Below are positions 1 to 6,097 of a stretch of DNA of 6,097 bases, piece after piece. How positions within the stretch are numbered: the stretch's first letter is position 1; each line of letters opens with the position of its first letter. The position numbers and the translations under genes are program-made. Under the pieces are notes generated by a model, which was not told where the DNA came from, searched no databases, and saw only the letters and a list, made by a program, of their open reading frames with translations. Source of the DNA: Spartobacteria bacterium (GTDB lineage Bacteria > Verrucomicrobiota > Verrucomicrobiia > Chthoniobacterales > Chthoniobacteraceae); NCBI GenBank assembly GCA_025355595.1, contig JANXZI010000354.1, positions 1 through 6,097 of the forward strand. Direction: 5' to 3'.

Positions 1-1991
1 GCGACGAGGCCGGCCTCTTTGTCGGAAAGGAGATCGAGGTCGCGGCTCACGCGCACAGCCTGGTGCTCTAGGTCATTCGCAGAGCGGAGGATCGCGGCCT
101 GCACATTGAACGGCACCTGCCGCGCGTCCCGCTCCGCAGCGAATACGGCGCGCAGATCGCGCAGCCCGGCGCGGATATTTTCGGCGGCAGCCGCAGCGTA
201 ACTCTCAGCGAGCCGCTCGGCGAAGGCGACCGGCTTCGCGGGGAAGCGCTCTCCGATCGTGACTTCCCACTGGCGCTCAAATTCCGCGCGGCTGCCCGCC
301 GGCAGCCGGCGTTCCTTGTCCGACGGCGCGATTGCGAGGCTCCCGTCCGCTCCGAACAGCCGCTGGCGGACTTTCGCGCGGCGGCGGAAGAGCAGCCAGT
401 CGGCCAGCGTCTTCCGCACGGGAATCGTCTCCATGTTCACGGACATCCGGTAGGCCGCGAGATTTTCGTCCGCGCGTGCGGATGCAAACGCGCGCTCGCC
501 ATTTTCTCGCAGCGAAAAGCCCGAAATCTTCAAGTCGGTGATCATCTCCGGCCCGAGATGGAGACCCGCATGGACGGTGCCGGACAGACGCTGGAGGCGC
601 GCACGGCTGTCGTCGGCGAGCGAGTGCGCCGCGTCGGTCAGCGCGGGATTCCAGTGCAGGTGCGACAGCGCGACGAGGCTGTCGCTCCCCGCCATCCAGC
701 GCGAGAAGCCCTGCCGGATTTCCTCGCGCACCTGCGCGGTCTTCGCGGCCACCGCGTCCTCCACGCCGCGCCGGTGCTCCTCGCGCAGCGGCTGGAAAAG
801 TGCGTTCCAGTCGGCCTGGAGCAGCTGATCGGTGGCGGCGATTTTTGCGTTCACCGCGAGAATCTCCGCACCGAGAAGGTCCTGCTTTTTTCGCAGCGCC
901 GCGACTTCCTCGTTCGCCATGACCGCCTGCATCTCTGTGCACAGCGTCTGCGACTGGCGCAGACTGTCGCCGATGAATTCGCGCGTGTAGTCGCTGCTGT
1001 TCAGGTACTCGATCAGATCATTCTGGAATGCATCGAACGCCGGCAGCCGCTTCCGCTTCCCGTCGCTGCGCGAGAGAATCGCGGAGCCCGCGCTCATCAG
1101 ATCCACAGCGTGAATCCGCACGCGCCCCGCATCGTAGGCCGCGCGCAGCGGGCCCGCCATCGAGAGCGTGCGGAATGCCTCCAGCACGCGCTCGGGATTT
1201 TCGCTCTCGGCGCTCGGCGTCAGGCTCCCGTCCGGTGCCAGGTCGCGCTTGCCGGTGTCCACATTCACCACGATGAAAATGCGGCTGAAAATCTCGATGA
1301 GCCGACTGAACTCCGCGAAAACCTGCTCGAGAAAAAGGTTGTCCGTCTTCACCACGAAGACCGCGCACGCCGCGCCGTCGCGGAACTCGCGTGTGAGCAC
1401 GTCGTAGCCGAAATTCATCCGGCTGTACAGCCCCGGCGTGTCCACGAGGATCATCGCGGATTCGTCGAGCGGCGGCACCGGCACCTTGATGTCCACGCGC
1501 CGGATCGTCTCAGGAAAATTCACCGCGGGATCGAAAGTGATGCCCCGCTCCTCCGCCGCGCGGATCTGCGCGGCGAGCACGGGATGCGCGTCCTCCACCA
1601 CGGCCTTCAGTTCCATCCCGCTGCCGAGGATCGTCTCGCGGCCGTTGTAGCGCGTGACCGAGTGGCGCGGTGCATCCGAGTGCTGCACGAACACGAGGCA
1701 CGGATACCCCGGCAGCGAAGTCACCTCACTCACGTATGCGCCACTGATGGCGTTCATCAGCGTGCTCTTGCCACTTTTCAGCGGGCCGAAAATGAGCAGG
1801 TAGGCGTTCTGGCTCTCGAGCTTGTCCGTGAGCGAACGCAGCCGCGCACGCAGATCATTCAGCGTGATCAGCGAGCCTTGCAGCGCCCCGCCGCCGTGCT
1901 CGAACTGCGTGGCCGCCGCGCGGATCGCCTCCGGCAGCGTGCCGAGGCTCTGCGAGCAGATGGTGCAAAACTGGTGGATCTCGCTCTTCAT
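1..1991 (-). CDS. Dynamin-like GTPase, N-terminal 663 residues (runs off left edge)
   Basis: Large GTPase of the dynamin superfamily, expected to bind and hydrolyse GTP and probably to act at membranes or in a mechanochemical role; the cellular function is unknown. The reading frame stays open from the ATG at 1991 to the window edge, so the C-terminus is missing. Residues 1-60 are an N-terminal helical stretch with a Cys-x-x-Cys pair (C9, C12). The P-loop GPLKSGKST lies at residues 69-77 after a hydrophobic strand (YLLIF), and the G3 motif DTPG is at 184-187 after strand AMILV. The strand RIFIVVN (237-243) leads into NVDTGKRD (243-250), where G4 is expected; this is not a clean [NT]KxD. G2 is also atypical (TSLPGYPC, 91-98). 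Residues about 345-430 are charged and helical, probably a stalk or coiled coil. No signal peptide or membrane segment is visible. The start is firm: the only earlier in-frame codons, back to a TGA, contain no start codon. No Shine-Dalgarno is seen. A translocation-type or septin-like GTPase is less likely given the long helical tail. Confidence 0.85.
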   Translation of the reverse strand, partial: MKSEIHQFCTICSQSLGTLPEAIRAAATQFEHGGGALQGSLITLNDLRARLRSLTDKLESQNAYLLIFGPLKSGKSTLMNAISGAYVSEVTSLPGYPCLVFVQHSDAPRHSVTRYNGRETILGSGMELKAVVEDAHPVLAAQIRAAEERGITFDPAVNFPETIRRVDIKVPVPPLDESAMILVDTPGLYSRMNFGYDVLTREFRDGAACAVFVVKTDNLFLEQVFAEFSRLIEIFSRIFIVVNVDTGKRDLAPDGSLTPSAESENPERVLEAFRTLSMAGPLRAAYDAGRVRIHAVDLMSAGSAILSRSDGKRKRLPAFDAFQNDLIEYLNSSDYTREFIGDSLRQSQTLCTEMQAVMANEEVAALRKKQDLLGAEILAVNAKIAATDQLLQADWNALFQPLREEHRRGVEDAVAAKTAQVREEIRQGFSRWMAGSDSLVALSHLHWNPALTDAAHSLADDSRARLQRLSGTVHAGLHLGPEMITDLKISGFSLRENGERAFASARADENLAAYRMSVNMETIPVRKTLADWLLFRRRAKVRQRLFGADGSLAIAPSDKERRLPAGSRAEFERQWEVTIGERFPAKPVAFAERLAESYAAAAAENIRAGLRDLRAVFAAERDARQVPFNVQAAILRSANDLEHQAVRVSRDLDLLSDKEAGLV

Positions 1992-2018
1992 TTCCCGACA
2001 GCGTTCATGCTTTGCCCG

Positions 2019-2086
2019 CCGCGGTCAACGAGCCTTCCGCGGTGACGTGAAAGCGGGCATGGAAAGGGCACCCGTTGAACCCGCGG
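2019..2086. repeat. Bulged 12-bp inverted repeat between two minus-strand genes
   Basis: The left arm CCGCGGTCAACG (2019-2030) pairs with the right arm CGTTGA-ac-CCGCGG (2073-2086), giving 12 base pairs with a two-base bulge around a 42-base loop. The CCGCGGT word also occurs inside the loop at 2037-2043, so alternative pairings exist. The element starts 5 bases beyond the stop of the PmoA-family gene in its reading direction and ends about 28 bases before the GTPase start. It could act as a transcript 3' end, an mRNA-stabilising hairpin or an attenuator. There is no U-tract after the stem, so it is not a classical intrinsic terminator. The rest of the 99-base gap shows nothing recognisable. 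Confidence 0.5.
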
Positions 2087-2090
2087 TTTC

Positions 2091-3116
2091 TTACTTCACC
2101 TCTTTGGCGTAAGCCTCGAAGGCCTCCGCGATCTTCGCCATCTTCTCGTCGCCTTTGTGAAAGATGAGGCGGTGGCGCAGCTTCACCCGTTCGCCTTTTT
2201 TCAGCTCAAAGGTCCCGTCATCCGCAGTCTTGTCGAGGCTGTGCGGGCCGAAGGCATTCGCGGTGAAGAGCCCATACGTGCGGACGTGCCACGGGGTGGG
2301 AAAGCGGAAGCTGGACGGATGATTCAGCATCGCGACACCGAGCGCCTCGCCGCCGACGCTGCCATAGTAGTCGCACCACTTCGCGCGTTTGCTCCACGCG
2401 GCGGCGTCGGTGAGACCCTCGCTGATGATGATGTGGCCGCTGCCCTTCTTGTTTTTGTCAATCTCGACAGCCATCTCCGAAGGCACGCGGATGCTGAAGC
2501 CCGCGTCTTTCACATCCTTGAACTCGACCGGCCCCTCGCTGGCGATGTAGTCGAGGTCGAAGTCAATCGTGCGCGTGTCGGCATCGGCGCGGAAGGTCAT
2601 GCGGTGCTGCTCCTCCAGGAGCTTTTTGCCAGTGGAGTCGTTGATGTCGCTCACGGCGACGACGACAGCCTCCTTGGCATCGGCCTTCATTTCCTTGTAT
2701 TCGCGATGCTTGATGTAGCCGATGTGCTTCGCGCGCTCGGCAGTGGAGCCGGGCTTTTTCGCCTCCGCCTCCGAGAGGGTCTTTGGCTCCTCCCATGCGT
2801 CCAAGCCGGCCATGCCCTGGTTGCCAAAGCAGATGCCGCGGTGGTGCGGATGATCGGTCTGCTCGCCCTCGACTTTTTTCATCGGGTAGTTGCGCGTCAT
2901 CTGCTTGCCCGTCGGGCCGAAGACGGGCGCGAGGTACGGCTTGTTCGCCTGGTCCACGACGTATTCGGCGAAGACCTGGCCGTTCACTTTGATGGTCACG
3001 CCGCCGCCGGCCGTCTTCTCGATGGCAAAGCCGGGGTCGGCGGCGAGTGCTGGCTGGTGGAGGCGGAAGAGCGCGGTGGCGACGAGGGCGGCGAGGGGGA
3101 ACTGGCGGGGAATCAT
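2091..3116 (-). CDS. Secreted PmoA/DUF6807 family protein
   Basis: Exported protein of 341 residues in the family labelled PmoA or DUF6807 (Pfam PF14100, from memory). The family is common in Planctomycetota, Verrucomicrobiota and Bacteroidota near sugar-processing genes; its reaction is not established, and despite the label it is not the particulate methane monooxygenase subunit. Residues 1-25 form a signal peptide (basic R4, hydrophobic LAALVATALF, AxA-type site PALA before ADPG). Hallmarks are the DHPHHRG motif (88-94) followed by D106 and W108, and the C-terminal signature GVAMLNHPSSFRFPTPWHVR (260-279) continuing into YGLFTANAFG. Histidine-rich motifs suggest metal or sugar binding (inference). 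The ATG at 3116 is chosen because it places the signal peptide at the N-terminus. An earlier in-frame ATG at 3242 would add 42 residues, partly translated from an intergenic repeat (a GSFGRSGSLRMT-like peptide), and is rejected. No Shine-Dalgarno is seen. The gene is divergent from the hydrolase genes to the right. Confidence 0.88.
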   Translation of the reverse strand: MIPRQFPLAALVATALFRLHQPALAADPGFAIEKTAGGGVTIKVNGQVFAEYVVDQANKPYLAPVFGPTGKQMTRNYPMKKVEGEQTDHPHHRGICFGNQGMAGLDAWEEPKTLSEAEAKKPGSTAERAKHIGYIKHREYKEMKADAKEAVVVAVSDINDSTGKKLLEEQHRMTFRADADTRTIDFDLDYIASEGPVEFKDVKDAGFSIRVPSEMAVEIDKNKKGSGHIIISEGLTDAAAWSKRAKWCDYYGSVGGEALGVAMLNHPSSFRFPTPWHVRTYGLFTANAFGPHSLDKTADDGTFELKKGERVKLRHRLIFHKGDEKMAKIAEAFEAYAKEVK

Positions 3117-3193
3117 GCGGTAGATAATGATGAAGCTGGCGGAAGCGTAGAGACTAAGTGCTTTGTCTGAAAGCCGACGCCTCAAAAAAAACG

Positions 3194-3240
3194 CGGTCAT
3201 CCTGAGGGAGCCTGAGCGGCCGAAGGATCCCGTGGATCTC
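3194..3240. repeat. REP-like GTCATCCTGAG interspersed repeat, probably one degenerate copy
   Basis: The stretch begins CGGTCATCCTGAGGGAG and ends CCGAAGGATCCCGTGGATCTC. It matches the general form of short non-coding repeats, GTCATCCTGAG...CGAAGGATCTC, that I recall as abundant in intergenic regions of several soil and environmental bacteria. ATCCT (3199-3203) can pair with AGGAT (3224-3228), and CCTGAG is repeated at 3201 and 3211. Only one copy lies in the window, so multiplicity cannot be shown here. It sits directly between two promoters. Confidence 0.55.
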
Positions 3241-3275
3241 ACAACAGACGATCAAGCACGCTCTGGCGATCACCT

Positions 3276-3292
3276 GTCATTCCGCGGATGAC
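3276..3292. repeat. 17-base near-perfect palindrome GTCAT-t-CCGCGG-ATGAC
   Basis: GTCAT (3276-3280) and ATGAC (3288-3292) flank the self-complementary CCGCGG (3282-3287), with a single unpaired T at 3281. The GTCATTCCG start resembles the ends of the GTCAT-type repeat 80 bases to the left, so it may be a repeat remnant. Its dyad symmetry and its position about 116 bases before the plus-strand start also fit a dimeric regulator site. The sequence alone does not decide between these. Confidence 0.45.
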
Positions 3293-3407
3293 CTCGCGTT
3301 AGATAATTCAAATTGAGCCACGGTCATGGCAACCCTGCACAGGCAGTCTGCTTTCCCTTTCACTCGCAGACATCCGCCACATATTCTCCACCCCTCCCCA
3401 AACTCCC

Positions 3408-5234
3408 ATGCACCGCCCGTTCCTGTTCGCTCTCGTGCTCCTCTCCATGTTTTCCGATGCGGGCACGCGCCCAGTGAATGCCGACGATGCGCCGCGCATC
3501 CGCTTCACGAGGATGATCGCGCATTGGGATGCGTACGGCGATCCCGAGTATTTGAAATTTGTGGACGACGCGCGGCCCGAGGTCGCGCAGGTGGGATTTT
3601 ACGGCGGGCATTTCTGGAGCCTCTCGCACACGGCGCAGTTTGCGGGATACCCGGCGCATTTTCCCGTGCGCGGGATCGTGGAATGCGGCGACTGGTTCAC
3701 CGAACTGAACCGCCAGCTTCATGCGCGGAATGTGAAAGTGGTCGGCCATTTCAATATCAAATTCCTCGTGGGCGATCCCGACGGACCGGAGGGACCGCGC
3801 GGATTTTTCAAATTTTACCGCGACCACTGGGACGAGCGCGAACTCGGCCCGAAGCCCGTCGCCGATGCGAAGGACTTGCTCGAAGTGGACGCCGACGGCG
3901 CGCCGATCGTGAACAACAGCTACAAGATCGGCGGCATGAAGGAATACTGGGGCTGCCTCGTGAATCCGCACTGGCGCACCGTGCTGAAGGCGTGGGCCAA
4001 GCGCGGCATCGAGCGTGGCGTGGACGGCTACATGATCAATTATTTCTACCGCCACAACTGCCTCTGCACGCACTGCCGCAAGGCCTTCACCGAATACATG
4101 CGCGAGCGCTTCACCGCGGCGCAACTCAAGGATCAGTTTGGCATCGCGGACATCGCGACGCACGTCTTCCCGGAGATCGTCGCTTGGCATCCGCCTGCGG
4201 AATCCACGCCGCTGCGGCGCGAAATGCTCCGGTTTTCACAAATCGCGAACAAGCGCGCCTACGACGAGGTCTTCGTGGACTACGCGAGAAAGCTGAAGCC
4301 GGGACTGATCCTCGGGCAATGGAATCACCTCGGTGATTTCAACCAGGTGAGCGGCGACGAGCGCTGCCTGCTGCCCGCGGAGCTGTGGGCGCGCGGCGAG
4401 GACTACGCGTGGTACAGCACCGGCGCGAGCGCGTGCTACACGGACCTCGCGAATGGCTGGCTCGGCGAGGGCACACTCCAGGCGCGCTACCTCGGCGGCG
4501 CGCTCGGCGGACGGCCCTTTGTCCTCGGAAAATACGAGAGCACGCGCACGCGCGTCGCCATCGCGGAACTCGCGGCGAACGGCGGCGTGCCGATGGGATT
4601 CTACACGCGCTTCAAGGATCCCGCAGCGCGCGCGGAGATCGTCCGCTACTATCGTTTCATCGCACAGCACGACCCCGTCTTCCGCGGCGCGCGCCCGCAC
4701 GCCGAATCGCTGCTGATCTATCCGCGCACCTCGATCCACGAGGGGAAAATGGACGCGCTGCTGAATTTCAAGGACACCGGCCACGGCCTGCTCGACGCGC
4801 ACCGACTCTTCGCGATTCTCCCCGACGATGTCGCGGTGCCGGAGCATCTCAAGGCGGCGCGCACCGTGAAGGACGCAGCCACTGAGGAAAAATCATGGAG
4901 CCGCTTCGACGCGCCGAAGACCGTGCGCGTCTCCGCATCCGTGCCGGCGAGCGGAGGAAAACTCCACTTCCACTTTGTGAACTACAATCGCATCGAGCCC
5001 GAAAAACCGAAGAGTCCCGGACGTGGAATCGAGGATGAAAAACCGATCGCGACGAAAGCATTCGCGTGCGATGTGGCGCTCCCGGCGGAGTTCAAAAATC
5101 CGCGCGTGACCGTCTTCACGCCAGAGTCGCCGACGCCGGTGGAGATTGCCTCGAAGCTCGAAACCGGACGGCTGAAATTCGAGATGCCGGCCTTTCTCGT
5201 CTATGCCGTCGCAGAGATTCAGCCCGGCACGTAG
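3408..5234 (+). CDS. Secreted glycoside-hydrolase-like TIM-barrel protein
   Basis: Exported protein of 608 residues, probably hydrolysing or binding a carbohydrate; the substrate and family are not identified. Residues 1-25 are a signal peptide (hydrophobic FLFALVLLSMF, likely cleavage after VNA at 23-25). Residues about 30-420 resemble a TIM barrel of the putative glycoside-hydrolase type related to GH42 and alpha-fucosidase-like proteins: strands such as VAQVGFYG (59-66), VKVVGHFNIKF (109-119), RGVDGYMINYF (203-213) and PGLILGQWNH (298-307). D206 and E377 (in LGKYEST) are candidate acidic catalytic residues, assigned by position only. A C-x-C-x-x-C motif (C218, C220, C223) followed by KAFTEYM resembles the CxHC-type motif seen after the corresponding strand in related putative hydrolases. 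Residues about 425-480 (LLIYPRTS, then GLLDAHRLFAILPDDV) look like a short flavodoxin or GH42-trimerisation-like domain, and about 505-604 like a C-terminal beta-sandwich. The start is supported by the signal peptide. No Shine-Dalgarno; the leader is C-rich. First gene of a likely two-gene operon. Confidence 0.78.
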   Translation: MHRPFLFALVLLSMFSDAGTRPVNADDAPRIRFTRMIAHWDAYGDPEYLKFVDDARPEVAQVGFYGGHFWSLSHTAQFAGYPAHFPVRGIVECGDWFTELNRQLHARNVKVVGHFNIKFLVGDPDGPEGPRGFFKFYRDHWDERELGPKPVADAKDLLEVDADGAPIVNNSYKIGGMKEYWGCLVNPHWRTVLKAWAKRGIERGVDGYMINYFYRHNCLCTHCRKAFTEYMRERFTAAQLKDQFGIADIATHVFPEIVAWHPPAESTPLRREMLRFSQIANKRAYDEVFVDYARKLKPGLILGQWNHLGDFNQVSGDERCLLPAELWARGEDYAWYSTGASACYTDLANGWLGEGTLQARYLGGALGGRPFVLGKYESTRTRVAIAELAANGGVPMGFYTRFKDPAARAEIVRYYRFIAQHDPVFRGARPHAESLLIYPRTSIHEGKMDALLNFKDTGHGLLDAHRLFAILPDDVAVPEHLKAARTVKDAATEEKSWSRFDAPKTVRVSASVPASGGKLHFHFVNYNRIEPEKPKSPGRGIEDEKPIATKAFACDVALPAEFKNPRVTVFTPESPTPVEIASKLETGRLKFEMPAFLVYAVAEIQPGT

Positions 5235-5250
5235 TCACATCATCACCGCC

Positions 5251-6097
5251 ATGAAATTCCCTCCCCTGCCCCGCGCCTTTTTCGCCGCACTGCTGCTCCT
5301 CCTTGCCTGCACCGCGCACGCCGCGCCTCCCGGATGGGAAACCGCTTCGCCACGCACAGAGATCGCGCCGGACTTCGCATTCGATCCGGCAGGCGGGCCG
5401 GACCGCGGCGGCAGTTTCATCATCTCATCCGACAAGCGCGAAGGTCTCATGGGACGCTGGACGCACACGTTTCCCGTCGAGGGCGGGAAGCACTGGCACT
5501 TCTCGGTGCTGCGGAAAATCACCGGCCCCGGCGACCCGCGACGGTCGGCGGTCGCTCGCATCCTCTGGCAGGATGAAGCCGGCAAGCCCGTGCTCCACGA
5601 TGAACCCTCCTCCGCGACCTATCAGCATGGCCGCGTGCCGCGCGCAGAGCCGGAATACCCGGCGGATGCCGCGGGCGATCCGCATTCGTGGATCGAGGTC
5701 TCCGGCACGTATCGCGCACCTTCGAAGGCCGCGCGCGCAGTCGTCGAATTGGAATTCCGCTGGGCCGCAGAGACAACGGTCGAGTGGAGCAATATTTCGC
5801 TCGTGAGTGTGGCACCGCCTGCACCGCGCATCGCGCGGCTCGCGGCCGTCCACTTCGTCCCGCGCGACGCGAAGACCGCGGCGGAGCGCGGCGCCGCATT
5901 CGAGCCGCTCATCGCGGAAGCTGCGAAGAAAAGGGCCGACCTCGTCGTGCTCCCCGAGACGCTCACGCTCGGCGGTGGCGCAAAGTATCCCGATGTCGCC
6001 GAAGCCATCCCCGGGCCCTCGACGGAATTCTTCGGCACGCTCGCGAAACGCCACAACCTCTACCTCGTCGCGCTCCACGAGGCCGGCGACGAGGTAG
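5251..6097 (+). CDS. Secreted jelly-roll plus carbon-nitrogen hydrolase fusion (runs off right edge)
   Basis: Exported hydrolase, 282 residues visible, expected to cleave a C-N bond (amide or nitrile) by the nitrilase-superfamily Glu-Lys-Cys mechanism; the substrate is unknown. Residues 1-24 are a signal peptide (hydrophobic AALLLLLAC, then AHA before APPGW). LLAC at 17-20 also resembles a lipobox, so a lipoprotein is possible. Residues about 35-187 look like a jelly-roll, CBM4/9-like domain: WTHTFPVEGGKHWHFSV, a central RILWQDEAGK, then SWIEVSGTYRAP and VEWSNISLV. Residues 194 onward start a carbon-nitrogen hydrolase domain: LAAVHFVP, FEPLIAEAAKKRADLVVLPE with E236 as the expected first catalytic glutamate, the AIPGPST segment (252-258), and LAKRHNLYLVALHE. 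The catalytic lysine and cysteine lie beyond the window, so activity cannot be judged. The start is 16 bases after the upstream stop, which implies co-transcription. There is no Shine-Dalgarno. Confidence 0.85.
   Translation, partial: MKFPPLPRAFFAALLLLLACTAHAAPPGWETASPRTEIAPDFAFDPAGGPDRGGSFIISSDKREGLMGRWTHTFPVEGGKHWHFSVLRKITGPGDPRRSAVARILWQDEAGKPVLHDEPSSATYQHGRVPRAEPEYPADAAGDPHSWIEVSGTYRAPSKAARAVVELEFRWAAETTVEWSNISLVSVAPPAPRIARLAAVHFVPRDAKTAAERGAAFEPLIAEAAKKRADLVVLPETLTLGGGAKYPDVAEAIPGPSTEFFGTLAKRHNLYLVALHEAGDEV

Larger units (their letters stand above)
3117..3407. other. Divergent intergenic region, likely holding both promoters
   Basis: This 291-base gap lies between two divergently transcribed genes and must hold the start signals for both. 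It contains an A-tract (3184-3191), a REP-like repeat, a 17-base palindrome and a pyrimidine-rich stretch just before the right-hand start (about 3351-3407). TAGATAAT occurs twice, at 3121-3128 and 3300-3307, each preceded by GCG plus one base. The copy at 3300 resembles a -10 element for the plus-strand gene, but no convincing -35 hexamer stands 16-18 bases upstream. I therefore do not call a promoter. No small gene, tRNA or riboswitch was recognised. Confidence 0.6.

Noticed and set aside
558..2045. A 495-codon open frame on the plus strand, antisense to the GTPase gene
   Set aside because: The translation is rich in Arg, His and Ala with no domain pattern, while the opposite strand encodes a clear GTPase with P-loop and DTPG. 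It is a by-product of high GC content.
2019..2086. Classical Rho-independent terminator
   Set aside because: The stem has a 42-base loop and a bulge, and no T-run follows it on the minus strand.
2091..3116. Methane oxidation (particulate methane monooxygenase)
   Set aside because: Only the family label suggests it. The protein is secreted, lacks the membrane helices of that subunit, and no other pmo genes are present.
2157..3170. A 337-codon open frame on the plus strand, antisense to the PmoA-family gene
   Set aside because: It mirrors a gene with a signal peptide and recognised family motifs, and its own translation matches nothing.
3117..3242. N-terminal extension of the PmoA-family protein to the ATG at 3242
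   Set aside because: The extra 42 residues include a peptide translated from the GTCATCCTGAG-type repeat and would bury the signal peptide inside the protein.
3296..3341. A sigma70 promoter built on TAGATAAT (3300-3307) or TTGAGC (3313-3318)
   Set aside because: Neither element has a plausible partner hexamer at 16-18 bases spacing, so the call would rest on one hexamer.
3117..3407. CRISPR array or mobile element in the intergenic region
   Set aside because: There are no regularly spaced repeats, no transposase fragment and no terminal inverted repeats with a target duplication.
3360..4190. A 276-codon open frame on the minus strand, antisense to the glycoside-hydrolase-like gene
   Set aside because: It covers the intergenic leader and the antisense of a well-supported gene, and has no recognisable motif.

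Overview
This is a GC-rich bacterial window with four protein-coding genes and almost no RNA or mobile content. The organism is probably a member of Verrucomicrobiota or a close relative in the PVC group. This is inference, resting on the gene repertoire (a secreted PmoA/DUF6807 protein, a secreted glycoside-hydrolase-like protein and a secreted nitrilase-like hydrolase), on the lack of a Shine-Dalgarno sequence before any of the four starts, and on a GTCATCCTGAG-type interspersed repeat. No marker gene fixes the taxon.

Layout. Positions 1-1991 (minus strand) hold the N-terminal 663 residues of a dynamin-like GTPase that runs off the left edge. A 99-base gap with a bulged inverted repeat separates it from a PmoA/DUF6807 family protein at 2091-3116 (minus strand), which carries a signal peptide. 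Positions 3117-3407 are a divergent intergenic region with an imperfect REP-like repeat, a near-perfect 17-base palindrome and AT-rich patches. On the plus strand, a secreted 608-residue glycoside-hydrolase-like protein (3408-5234) is followed after 16 bases by a secreted protein with a jelly-roll, carbohydrate-binding-like domain fused to a carbon-nitrogen hydrolase domain (5251 to the right edge, incomplete).

How the genes may work together. The two plus-strand genes look like one operon. Together with the divergent PmoA-family gene they form a set of exported proteins, all plausibly acting on carbohydrate or glycoconjugate substrates in the periplasm or outside the cell. No transporter, sensor or regulator is in view, so a complete polysaccharide-utilisation locus cannot be claimed. 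The GTPase is cytosolic by sequence and is probably a functionally separate neighbour. Nothing here is clearly a new system. The most distinctive items are the unassigned glycoside-hydrolase-like enzyme with its C-x-C-x-x-C motif, the nitrilase with an N-terminal jelly-roll, and the GTPase with unusual G2 and G4 motifs.
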